Source of the DNA: Holosporales bacterium | Lineage (GTDB): Bacteria > Pseudomonadota > Alphaproteobacteria > RUG11792 | Reading direction: 5' to 3' | Assembly: GCA_031286725.1 (NCBI GenBank) | Contig: JAITTR010000057.1 | Span: forward strand, 1-5,641 | DNA: 5,641 nucleotides | Shown: piece after piece, positions 1-5,641 of the stretch | How positions within the stretch are numbered: the stretch's first letter is position 1 | Layout: each line of letters starts with the position of its first letter | Made by a program: the position numbers and the translations under genes | Notes under the pieces: model-generated | Databases searched by the model: none | What the model saw: only the letters and a program-made list of their open reading frames with translations | What the model was told of the DNA's origin: nothing

Positions 1-2038
1 CTACCATAAATGTCGATTTTCCGGAAGCTATATCGTCCGAAGCACCAACTCTACTAAACACTCTATCTACGATTCCAATAGAGGCTTTTTTAGCCGGAAC
101 AAAAGAGCCTATTTGAGCCATTATTACAATAATAGCGTTCTGCCTAAGGTACGTGCTTTTTCCTCCCATATTAGGACCGGTTAATATTGAGACGAAAGAG
201 GAATCTTGCGCTTGGTAGTCGTTTTCTATGAATTTTGATCCGGATTTTTTCAAGACCTCTTCAACTACTGGATGTTTTCCGCCAACTATAGTAAATTCTT
301 TATGTTCGGTTAATATCGGTCTTGCGTATTCGTTCTGAATAGCCAAAGAAGCGAACGAATATATAACGTCAATAAAAGATATTCGGTTTGCAATCGAATG
401 AATTATTTCATTTTTCTCAGATATTTTAGCGATTAATTCTTCAAATATAGCCAATTCTCTTATTTTTATATTTGAGTCTGCGGAGTAAATTTTGTTGGCT
501 ATTTCGGATAATTCGGCCGTTATATATCTAATCGAAGAAGCAAGAGTTTGCCTGTGAACAAAATTATATGGAATTTTTGACGCGTAGTTAGAGGAAATGT
601 CGATAAAATACCCTAATACTCTGTTATTTTTTATTTTTAAAGTCGGAATACCCGTGTCTTCGGAATATTTTTTTTGCAACTTATTGATTACATATTCCCC
701 ATTTTCGAGCAAGTCTAAATACTCGTCAAGTTCTTCGTCAACTCCTTTTTTTATAAAGCCTCCGTCTCTCGCTAATATAGGAGGCTCCGGGATTATCGCA
801 GATTCTATTAGTTTGCATAAGCCGCTTGTAGATTCGTTACGTAAAGATATATCGCTTAATAAAGCGTACTTTGAAATTACGTTTTCTAACTTTTCTGCAG
901 CTTCTAAGGCCGTAGATATAGCTTTTACATCCCTAGGACCGGCTTTATGCATCAAAACTCTAGACAACGCCCTTTCCAAATCTGGGAAATTGCTTAAAAT
1001 ATCCTTTATTTCCGATAAGAGATCTTTATGCTCGGTAAGAAATTCAACGTAGTCTAAACGCTTATTAATTTTCGCAATATTAGTCAAAGGCTGCTTCAAC
1101 CATCGGTTCAATAACCTCCCCCCTTGAGAGGTTAAAGTTTTGTCTATTGCGTTAAGCAAACTGCCGCTATATTCGCCCGACTGCGTTTTTTCTAATTCTA
1201 AGCTTCTTCTAGTGAAAGAATCCAAGTTCATAAAATCGCAGTTATTTAGGATTTTCGGAAATGATAAGCTTATTTTATTCGAAACGTATACGGAGGCTAT
1301 ATAATCCACTATTGCCGCCGCCGCGCAAAGTACGTTTTTAGGGAATTTTCCAAACGCGTCGATAAATTTAACATTGAAAAAAGACTCTAATTTGTTGACG
1401 GAATTTACTGAAAATTTTGCGTTTGGTATGGGTCTTATTATAGATTTGTATTTATCTACAATATTTAACGTTTCTTTTTTCGAAAGAAGACCGTCGGAAC
1501 AAATGATTTCCGTTGGGGAAATTTTGGAAAGCGTAGAGAGCAATTCGTCTATTCTTATTTCTTCTACAAAAAAACTTCCAGTAGACGCATCGGCGTAAGC
1601 TATTCCAATAGTTTCATTGTGTTCGTCAGAAATCGATAACAAAAAATTATTTGCTTTTTCTCCAAGCATTGACGATTCAACAAGGGTGCCTTGAGTGATA
1701 ATTCTAACGACTTTTCTCTCCACCATCGATTTATTTCCTCTTTTTCGCCTTGCTTCTTCTGGAGTTTCGACCTGTTCGCATATAGCCACTCGGTGCCCGT
1801 TTTTTACTAATTTCGTTATATACATTTCGTTAGCGTGCCACGGTACGCCACACATAGGAACGGCAGATCTTTTCGTTAAATAAAGACCCAATTCTTTTGA
1901 AGCTATTATGGCGTCGTCATAAAACAACTCGTAAAAATCCCCTAAGCGGAAAAAAAGCATACAATCATTATATTGTTTTTTTATATCGGCATATTGCCGC
2001 ATCATTGGAGTCAATTTTTCATTAAACGCTTTTGGCAT
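1..2038 (-). CDS. mutS: DNA mismatch repair protein MutS (3' end cut by window)
   Basis: MutS recognises base mismatches and small loops and uses ATP to recruit MutL. I translated the frame by hand: 679 codons from the ATG at 2038 to the left edge with no stop. Seen: an N-terminal LTPMMRQY stretch; the mismatch-reading Phe-Tyr-Glu (F35-Y36-E37) in GDFYELF; VAICEQ in domain I; QGGRLLNRWL in the core; and the ATPase Walker A GPNMGGKST at about 621-629. The frame leaves the window in GASDDIASGKSTFMV, where family members often have Arg in place of Lys674. By E. coli MutS (853 residues, known), roughly the last 170 residues are outside: Walker B, the helix-turn-helix and the C-terminal tail. The start lies three bases after the ispH stop with no clear Shine-Dalgarno, so it is probably cotranscribed and translationally coupled. 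The next candidate starts, M12 and M13, would lose conserved N-terminal sequence. Identity is very secure; nothing suggests a broken gene. Confidence 0.97.
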   Translation of the reverse strand, partial: MPKAFNEKLTPMMRQYADIKKQYNDCMLFFRLGDFYELFYDDAIIASKELGLYLTKRSAVPMCGVPWHANEMYITKLVKNGHRVAICEQVETPEEARRKRGNKSMVERKVVRIITQGTLVESSMLGEKANNFLLSISDEHNETIGIAYADASTGSFFVEEIRIDELLSTLSKISPTEIICSDGLLSKKETLNIVDKYKSIIRPIPNAKFSVNSVNKLESFFNVKFIDAFGKFPKNVLCAAAAIVDYIASVYVSNKISLSFPKILNNCDFMNLDSFTRRSLELEKTQSGEYSGSLLNAIDKTLTSQGGRLLNRWLKQPLTNIAKINKRLDYVEFLTEHKDLLSEIKDILSNFPDLERALSRVLMHKAGPRDVKAISTALEAAEKLENVISKYALLSDISLRNESTSGLCKLIESAIIPEPPILARDGGFIKKGVDEELDEYLDLLENGEYVINKLQKKYSEDTGIPTLKIKNNRVLGYFIDISSNYASKIPYNFVHRQTLASSIRYITAELSEIANKIYSADSNIKIRELAIFEELIAKISEKNEIIHSIANRISFIDVIYSFASLAIQNEYARPILTEHKEFTIVGGKHPVVEEVLKKSGSKFIENDYQAQDSSFVSILTGPNMGGKSTYLRQNAIIVIMAQIGSFVPAKKASIGIVDRVFSRVGASDDIASGKSTFMV

Positions 2039-2041
2039 GGT

Positions 2042-2962
2042 TTAACTTATGACATACTCTTCAAAGAGTATGTCCAAATTACTCTGCAGGAAATCCTTCA
2101 AGTCGTTTATTATAGTTTCCGGAACAGAAGCTCCCGACGTTATAGCGCACTTTTGGACTTTATCAAAAATTTTCAGGTTTAGATCGTTCTTGTCGTCTAT
2201 TTGAACAACTTTTTTAACTCCGAATTCTTGCGCTATCTCGGCAAGCCTTGTTGAATTCGACGAATAGGACGAACCGACGACTATTATTAAATCCGTTTCG
2301 TTCGCTATTTCCTTAACAACGCGTTGCCTTTCTTTTGTTGCGTAACAAATATTGTCTTCAGAGTCGGACTTTATATGAGGGACTTTTTTACGAAGGTGAG
2401 CGATTACGTTTTGTATAGAATAATAATCTAAAGTAGTTTGAGTAAAATACATTACTTCTTCGCCAGTAAAATCAGGAAGTAAATCAACATCCATTTCATT
2501 AGACACGACAAAAACTTTTTCATTATTTGCATACCCTAATAATGCGGTTATTTCAGGGTGAGCTCTGTTGCCAATAACGATTATCTTTTTTCCTTCCTCA
2601 GAAGCTTTTGTTACCGCTTTTTGAATCTCTTTCACTATGGGGCACGTCCCGTCTATTATGGTTAATCTTTTCTTTTCCGCTTTAGCGATAACTTCCGGAG
2701 AAACCCCGTGAGCCGAAAACATAACGACGGAATCGTTAGGTATTTCGTCAATTGAGGAAACCTTAATAATTCCCCTTTTTTCAATTTCTTTCATAAATAT
2801 TTTGTTGTGTATTATATCTTCAATTATATAAGCCGAATTATATAATTTTAAGACCTGATCGGCCATATTAATAGCTCTAGTTACGCCGGAACAAAAGCCC
2901 CTCGGAGATAATAAATAACATGTTATTGCCATATATGCCAAATAATTTATTCTTCTATACAT
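2042..2962 (-). CDS. ispH: 4-hydroxy-3-methylbut-2-enyl diphosphate reductase (IspH/LytB)
   Basis: This cytosolic iron-sulfur enzyme performs the last step of the MEP pathway, reducing HMBPP to IPP and DMAPP. Numbered from the ATG at 2962 (306 codons), the three cluster cysteines are C24 (PRGFCSGV), C107 (DGTCP) and C206 (NICYAT). Substrate-pocket residues are also present: H52 (IHNK), H85 (SAHGV), H135 and catalytic E137 (AHPE), the TQTT stretch at 174-177, SSNST at 234-238 and S279 (GASVP). The first ten residues are probably not translated. Relatives place the first cysteine near residue 12-14, which fits M11 (ATG at 2932), and a promoter -10 box ends only five bases before the 2962 ATG. 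Neither start has a good Shine-Dalgarno. The C-terminus stops at about EEYVIS, roughly a dozen or more residues short of the E. coli end, with all active-site residues intact. First gene of a leftward unit with mutS. Confidence 0.97.
   Translation of the reverse strand: MYRRINYLAYMAITCYLLSPRGFCSGVTRAINMADQVLKLYNSAYIIEDIIHNKIFMKEIEKRGIIKVSSIDEIPNDSVVMFSAHGVSPEVIAKAEKKRLTIIDGTCPIVKEIQKAVTKASEEGKKIIVIGNRAHPEITALLGYANNEKVFVVSNEMDVDLLPDFTGEEVMYFTQTTLDYYSIQNVIAHLRKKVPHIKSDSEDNICYATKERQRVVKEIANETDLIIVVGSSYSSNSTRLAEIAQEFGVKKVVQIDDKNDLNLKIFDKVQKCAITSGASVPETIINDLKDFLQSNLDILFEEYVIS
2051..2074. repeat. Perfect 11-bp inverted repeat at the end of ispH
   Basis: The arm GACATACTCTT (2051-2061) and its exact complement AAGAGTATGTC (2064-2074) are separated by two bases. 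In the leftward transcript this can fold as a 9-bp stem with a six-base loop. It covers ispH codons near the C-terminus and ends 12 bases before the mutS ATG. There is no T-run after it on the minus strand, so it does not look like an intrinsic terminator. The GAAGAG that could serve as a weak, distant Shine-Dalgarno for mutS lies in the loop and stem. A role in controlling mutS translation or mRNA stability is inference. Confidence 0.6.
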
Positions 2963-2966
2963 TGCA

Positions 2967-2995
2967 ATGATATACTAGCTTTTTAAAAAACTCAA
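2967..2995 (-). promoter_or_regulatory. Sigma-70-like promoter for ispH-mutS
   Basis: Reading leftward, TTGAGT (2995-2990) and TATCAT (2972-2967) are separated by exactly 17 bases; the matches to TTGACA and TATAAT are 4/6 and 5/6. The spacer contains the A/T palindrome TTTTTAAAAA at 2980-2989. Transcription would begin near 2960, essentially at the outermost ispH ATG, so the transcript would either be leaderless for that ATG or use the ATG at 2932 with a leader of about 28 bases. Confidence 0.5.
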
Positions 2996-3138
2996 CTTTT
3001 TAGAGTCTTTCTCCGTATAAGACAAGCGTTTCCGCAATATCCATATCAGAAGAAAGTTACTTCTGTCATGACCCAAATTTGCGTAGAAAGTTATCTTAGA
3101 GTTCTTTCAAAATTCCAGATTATGAATGGCATTTTTAT

Positions 3139-3168
3139 TTGACAATAGGGTTAGTATAATAGTTTTAT
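3139..3168 (+). promoter_or_regulatory. Probable dnaX promoter with unusual spacing
   Basis: A perfect TTGACA (3139-3144) and a perfect TATAAT (3155-3160) lie upstream of dnaX but only 10 bases apart, too close to act together in the standard way. TTGACA could instead pair with TTTTAT (3163-3168) over an 18-base spacer, or TATAAT could work with a poor -35. Either start point leaves a leader of roughly 40-50 bases before dnaX. The bases before TATAAT do not form an extended -10 TGn. Confidence 0.4.
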
Positions 3169-3203
3169 TTTTGTGTTACTATTTACCGTGAACAGAATTA
3201 AAA

Positions 3204-3209
3204 AGAGGA
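3204..3209 (+). promoter_or_regulatory. dnaX ribosome binding site deciding the start
   Basis: AGAGGA lies six bases before the ATG at 3216 and only three before the in-frame TTG at 3213. The spacing selects the ATG as the start codon. Confidence 0.75.
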
Positions 3210-3215
3210 ACGTTG

Positions 3216-4484
3216 ATGTCTAGCGATTATATCGTCCTAAGCCGAAGATATAGGCCAAAGGATTTAAAAGATTTAATAGGCCAGGACGTTTTATCGAGTT
3301 CTTTAAAATCTTGCTTGAATTCCAAAAAAGTTCCTCACGCTTTTTTGTTTTTTGGCATAAGAGGCGTTGGGAAAACAACGACAGCTAGGATTTTAGCCAG
3401 ATGTTTAAGTTGTGTTGGAGAAGATGGAAAATCTGACATAACAAGCTCTCCTTGCGGGATTTGTAAATCTTGCTTAGCGATAGATAAAGAGCAGCATTTG
3501 GATATAATGGAATTCGACGCGGCTAGCAGAACCGGAATCGACGATATTAGAGAAATAATAGACGCGGCTCAATACATGCCGATTCTTGGAAGATACAAAA
3601 TATTTATAATAGACGAAGTTCATATGTTGTCGAAAAGCGCGTTTAACGCTCTTTTAAAGACTCTCGAAGAACCGCCTGGACATGCGAAGTTCATTTTTGC
3701 GACAACGGAAATAAATAAAGTTCCAGAGACTATATTATCAAGATGCATGACTTTTCATTTAAAACCCGTTTCCTACGAAGCTATTTCAACCCATCTGATA
3801 TCTATTGCGACAAAAGAAGGTTATAGCCTTGAAAAGGACGCCGCAGATATCATAGCGAGCGAATCTGAGGGCTCTGTCAGGGATTCTCTTTCAATACTAG
3901 AGCAAGCAATAATGTTAAGTTTCGAAACAAAAGTCATTGATTCGGATCAAGTTATAAATATGCTTGGCGGAGCTAGAAATTCTGATATACAAGAACTATT
4001 AAATTTTATCTTAACTGCCGACACCCAAAATGCGTTGCTGAAATCTGAGGGATTAATAAAAAACGGGTCGGATCCTTTCGTTTTGTATAAAAATATACAA
4101 TTGGTTCTTTATAAGCTAATAGCCGATAAAATAACGAATGGGATTTCTATAAAATACTCTCTTTCTAATTTATTATATTTATGGCAAATTTTCCTAAAAC
4201 AATGCGAGAATATGAAATACTCTCCATATCCCGAATACGTTTTAAACGCTACTGTTGTTATCTTGGCTTATACGGCTTCTTTCCCAGAGATAGGAAATCT
4301 TATAATAAAAGATAATCAAGATACCAACGGCAATCCAAATTATGGCAAGAAACAGACAAATCTCGCTACTAAAGTCGAAAATATGGTTGGGGAAAAGATA
4401 GAAGTTAGAGAAGATAGTTCAAGAAAATTTGTTCAAGAGATACTAGGCAAATTCCCCGGATCCAAGGCTATAGAAATAGAATAG
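3216..4484 (+). CDS. dnaX: DNA polymerase III clamp-loader subunit DnaX (short, gamma/tau)
   Basis: DnaX is the AAA+ motor of the clamp loader that places the beta clamp on primed DNA; long (tau) forms also tether the polymerase. Numbered from the ATG at 3216 (422 residues): YRPKDLKDLIGQ near the N-terminus; Walker A GIRGVGKTT at 47-55; zinc cysteines C66, C80, C83 and C86; Walker B with DEVH at 133-136; sensor-1 ATT at 162-164; the arginine-finger SRC at 175-177; and the sensor-2 region GSVRDSLSILEQ. Domain III (collar) runs to about residue 360 with LWQIFLKQCENMKYSPYPE. The remaining sixty or so residues are a polar linker and a tail, KFVQEILGKFPGSKAIEIE, that matches the extreme C-terminus of alphaproteobacterial tau. 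The intervening domain IV and most of domain V appear missing, giving a gamma-like length (E. coli gamma 431, tau 643). No slippery A AAA AAG site was seen. The ebfC and recR genes that often follow dnaX are absent here. Confidence 0.95.
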   Translation: MSSDYIVLSRRYRPKDLKDLIGQDVLSSSLKSCLNSKKVPHAFLFFGIRGVGKTTTARILARCLSCVGEDGKSDITSSPCGICKSCLAIDKEQHLDIMEFDAASRTGIDDIREIIDAAQYMPILGRYKIFIIDEVHMLSKSAFNALLKTLEEPPGHAKFIFATTEINKVPETILSRCMTFHLKPVSYEAISTHLISIATKEGYSLEKDAADIIASESEGSVRDSLSILEQAIMLSFETKVIDSDQVINMLGGARNSDIQELLNFILTADTQNALLKSEGLIKNGSDPFVLYKNIQLVLYKLIADKITNGISIKYSLSNLLYLWQIFLKQCENMKYSPYPEYVLNATVVILAYTASFPEIGNLIIKDNQDTNGNPNYGKKQTNLATKVENMVGEKIEVREDSSRKFVQEILGKFPGSKAIEIE

Positions 4485-4557
4485 ACCTAGATTAGTTTAA
4501 ACGAGCGGCATATATATTTATTCTAATTCGCAACCATCTAGCCTGTTCTCTAGAACT

Positions 4558-4585
4558 ATAGCGAAGGGTTTGTGTGCGCTATTTT
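4558..4585 (+). terminator. Weak possible terminator after dnaX
   Basis: ATAGCG (4558-4563) can pair with CGCTAT (4577-4582) across a 13-base loop and is followed by a short T-run (4582-4585). The stem is only six pairs, the loop is large and the hairpin lies about 75 bases after the dnaX stop, so support is weak. A short palindrome, GTTCT/AGAAC (4545-4556), lies just before it. No gene was found in the rest of 4485-4627. Confidence 0.2.
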
Positions 4586-4627
4586 GGCCACAAGCATATA
4601 AATTCGCCATAAATTGCCCCATCTTTT

Positions 4628-4656
4628 TTGATAGCTTTTATAAAATCTGCTAAAAT
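4628..4656 (+). promoter_or_regulatory. Sigma-70-like promoter for pal
   Basis: TTGATA (4628-4633) and TAAAAT (4651-4656) are separated by exactly 17 bases and each matches the consensus at five of six positions. Transcription would start near 4663, leaving a leader of about 30 bases. This is the best promoter in the window and indicates that pal has its own promoter rather than depending on dnaX or a tol operon. Confidence 0.65.
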
Positions 4657-4680
4657 GTTTATATAAAGGATTGTTTTATT

Positions 4681-4686
4681 AAAGGA
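4681..4686 (+). promoter_or_regulatory. pal ribosome binding site
   Basis: AAAGGA lies six bases before the pal ATG at 4693, a good Shine-Dalgarno at normal spacing. A second AAAGGA at 4665-4670 is too far away to serve. Confidence 0.7.
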
Positions 4687-4692
4687 TAAGTT

Positions 4693-5157
4693 ATGAACAG
4701 AAAAATTTTATTGAGCTTAAGCCTCGTTGCGATGGGGATTACAATAACGGCATGTAACAAAACATGCAGAGTTGACGGAGTGGCCGGCTCTATAGCTCCC
4801 GGATCGGCAGAGGATTTAGCTGCGAATGTTCCAAACACGGTATATTTCGATTTTGACAAATCTGCCGTATCAGACGCTGCGAGAAAGAGAATTGAAGCTC
4901 AAGCTTGTTGGTTAAAAACATATGGCGCTACAAAAGCGACGATTGAAGGTCATTGCGACGTTCGAGGAACAAACGAATACAACATGGCTCTTGGAGAAGC
5001 GAGAGCAACCGCTGTTTCAAAAGAATTGAAAACTCAAGGAGTTGACGCCAGTCGATTGACAACTGTTTCTTATGGAAAAGAGAGACCTATAGACGACGGA
5101 ATAAACGAAGTATCCCACGCTAAAAACAGAAGAGCCACGACCGTAATTGGCGGTTAA
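4693..5157 (+). CDS. pal: Peptidoglycan-associated lipoprotein Pal
   Basis: Pal is an outer-membrane lipoprotein that binds peptidoglycan and, with the Tol proteins, draws the outer membrane inward at division. The 154-residue product starts with a lipoprotein signal (basic NRK, a hydrophobic stretch, and lipobox I-T-A-C with lipidated C21). A short linker precedes an OmpA-like domain beginning near residue 48 (TVYFDFDKSAV). The peptidoglycan-binding residues expected for the family are present: D89 in GHCDVRGT and R104 in ALGEARA. The end, SYGKERP and AKNRRATTV, is typical of Pal. There are further cysteines at 25, 72 and 88; C88 is common in Pal, C25 and C72 less so. The usual upstream neighbour tolB is absent: pal stands alone between dnaX and ftsB with its own promoter and terminator. 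Close OmpA-family relatives are possible, but length and motifs favour Pal. Confidence 0.93.
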   Translation: MNRKILLSLSLVAMGITITACNKTCRVDGVAGSIAPGSAEDLAANVPNTVYFDFDKSAVSDAARKRIEAQACWLKTYGATKATIEGHCDVRGTNEYNMALGEARATAVSKELKTQGVDASRLTTVSYGKERPIDDGINEVSHAKNRRATTVIGG

Positions 5158-5174
5158 GTAGGATACAAACCTTC

Positions 5175-5205
5175 GCGGAGCTAATTTTTCGGCTCCGCTT
5201 TTCTT
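5175..5205 (+). terminator. Intrinsic terminator after pal
   Basis: GCGGAGC (5175-5181) pairs perfectly with GCTCCGC (5192-5198) across a ten-base loop, followed directly by a T-rich run (5199-5205). The stem is markedly GC-rich for this window and lies 17 bases after the pal stop. It should end the pal transcript, yet it sits only about ten bases before the ftsB ATG. Confidence 0.88.
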
Positions 5206-5214
5206 AAACTTTTC

Positions 5215-5559
5215 ATGAATATATATCGCGGGTTTGTTGGCGTTTCGAATAATTTAAAGCTGGCTTTAGAACTATTTGTTATTTTTCTTGTTTTCTTTTA
5301 TTTTATTTTTCATGCTATCACTGGAGAAAACGGATTGTTTTCTTATTTAATTGTTAAAAAAAAGGTTAATGAGACTTCGGTTAAGTTAGAAAATTTAACT
5401 CGTGAAAGATTATATTTAGAAAATAATGTACGCTTACTAAGTCGCCAGACCTTAGATCTCGACATTCTTGAAGAAAGATGTCGGATTATATTGAATTACG
5501 CATATCCAAACGAAATAATAGTCAAGAGGAAAACCATAATTTCCAACGAGGGGAAATAG
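5215..5559 (+). CDS. ftsB: Septum formation initiator FtsB/DivIC-like protein
   Basis: FtsB is a small bitopic inner-membrane protein of the FtsQLB division complex, which activates septal peptidoglycan synthesis. The 114-residue product has a short cytoplasmic N-terminus, one strongly hydrophobic helix (about 16-36, rich in Phe, Leu and Val), GENGL at 37-41, a charged heptad-like coiled coil (about 45-77), and then DLDILEERCR at 81-90 and YPNEIIV, the usual ending of alphaproteobacterial FtsB/DivIC proteins. The ATG at 5215 is the only plausible start before the membrane helix. It has no visible Shine-Dalgarno and no clear promoter, because the pal terminator is immediately upstream. Its Arg codons include several CGN, against mostly AGA/AGG in neighbouring genes, but the count is too small to weigh. 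In many alphaproteobacteria the gene lies between eno and pdhA; that context is not visible here. Confidence 0.85.
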   Translation: MNIYRGFVGVSNNLKLALELFVIFLVFFYFIFHAITGENGLFSYLIVKKKVNETSVKLENLTRERLYLENNVRLLSRQTLDLDILEERCRIILNYAYPNEIIVKRKTIISNEGK

Positions 5560-5641
5560 CCATAAGGTTAATTTGCGCATTTTTCTGTTGCCACTTAATT
5601 TATATATGTCTGCTTAATTAAACACATACTCGAATTAATTG

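Noticed and set aside
597..1052. Rightward open frame of 151 codons
   Set aside because: It lies entirely antisense to mutS, whose conserved motifs are on the other strand; its serine- and phenylalanine-rich product looks like a complement artefact. The shorter rightward frames at 1374-1598, 1695-1883 and 1973-2182 are rejected for the same reason.
1124..1147. TAACCTC/GAGGTTA inverted repeat inside mutS
   Set aside because: It falls on codons of the conserved TSQGGRLL motif and is explained by coding constraint.
3000..3044. Leftward 14-codon frame (begins MDIAETLVLY) upstream of ispH
   Set aside because: It reads like protein, but it lies upstream of the proposed ispH promoter, lacks a ribosome site and is short enough to be chance.
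3047..3093. Six-base dyad CAGAAG/CTTCTG (3047-3065) and direct repeat AGAAAGTTA (3051-3059, 3085-3093) between ispH and dnaX
   Set aside because: Arms and repeats of this size are expected by chance in 250 bases of AT-rich DNA; no known operator recognised.
3068..3142. Rightward 24-codon frame in the ispH-dnaX intergenic region
   Set aside because: No Shine-Dalgarno, and it ends before the dnaX -10 box, so it is not a leader peptide on the dnaX transcript.
4545..4556. GTTC-N4-GAAC palindrome after dnaX as a possible LexA box
   Set aside because: Alphaproteobacterial LexA sites are direct repeats of GTTC separated by seven bases; this orientation and spacing do not match, and no SOS gene follows.
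4485..4627. Possible tRNA or gene remnant in the dnaX-pal gap
   Set aside because: No T-loop consensus, cloverleaf stems or open frame with recognisable motifs on either strand.
4659..4859. Leftward open frame of 66 codons opposite pal
   Set aside because: It overlaps the pal promoter, signal peptide and start of the mature protein; no ribosome site or recognisable product.
5560..5641. Possible promoter (TTGCCA at 5588) and TTAATTAA palindrome at the right end
   Set aside because: No -10 box at proper spacing and no downstream gene is visible; the A/T palindrome is low complexity.

Overview
The window is AT-rich (a few lines counted by eye run 30-42% G+C). It carries five recognisable bacterial housekeeping genes and no mobile element, CRISPR array, rRNA or tRNA that I can see. 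Several protein features point to an alphaproteobacterium: the FtsB/DivIC-like protein has the alphaproteobacterial pattern of a membrane helix, GENGL, a coiled coil and a DxDxLEExxR box; DnaX ends in a KFPGxK tail typical of the group; and Pal resembles alphaproteobacterial Pal. The AT bias, A/T-ending codons, compact DnaX and scattering of normally clustered genes suggest a reduced, perhaps host-associated lineage, broadly Rickettsiales or Holosporales-like. That placement is inference. The presence of ispH means the MEP isoprenoid route was probably retained.

Layout. A leftward unit occupies 1-2962: ispH (2962 to 2042) is followed after three bases by mutS (2038 to the left edge, cut by the window before its Walker B region). 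A sigma-70-like promoter for this unit lies at 2995-2967 and overlaps the longest possible ispH start, which favours the internal start at 2932. A perfect 11-bp inverted repeat sits at the 3' end of ispH, 12 bases before the mutS start. A 250-bp divergent intergenic region (2963-3212) separates this unit from rightward dnaX (3216-4484). Then come a 208-bp gap holding the pal promoter (4628-4656), pal (4693-5157), a strong intrinsic terminator (5175-5205), and ftsB/divIC-like (5215-5559), whose ATG lies about ten bases after the terminator T-run. The last 82 bases hold no supported gene.

The genes serve separate core functions: mismatch repair (MutS), isoprenoid precursors (IspH), the replicative clamp loader (DnaX), outer-membrane tethering to peptidoglycan (Pal) and the division septum (FtsB). 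I see no new system here. The points most worth checking are the hairpin at the ispH-mutS junction, the shortened DnaX C-terminal half that keeps its final tail, and the terminator placed directly before ftsB.
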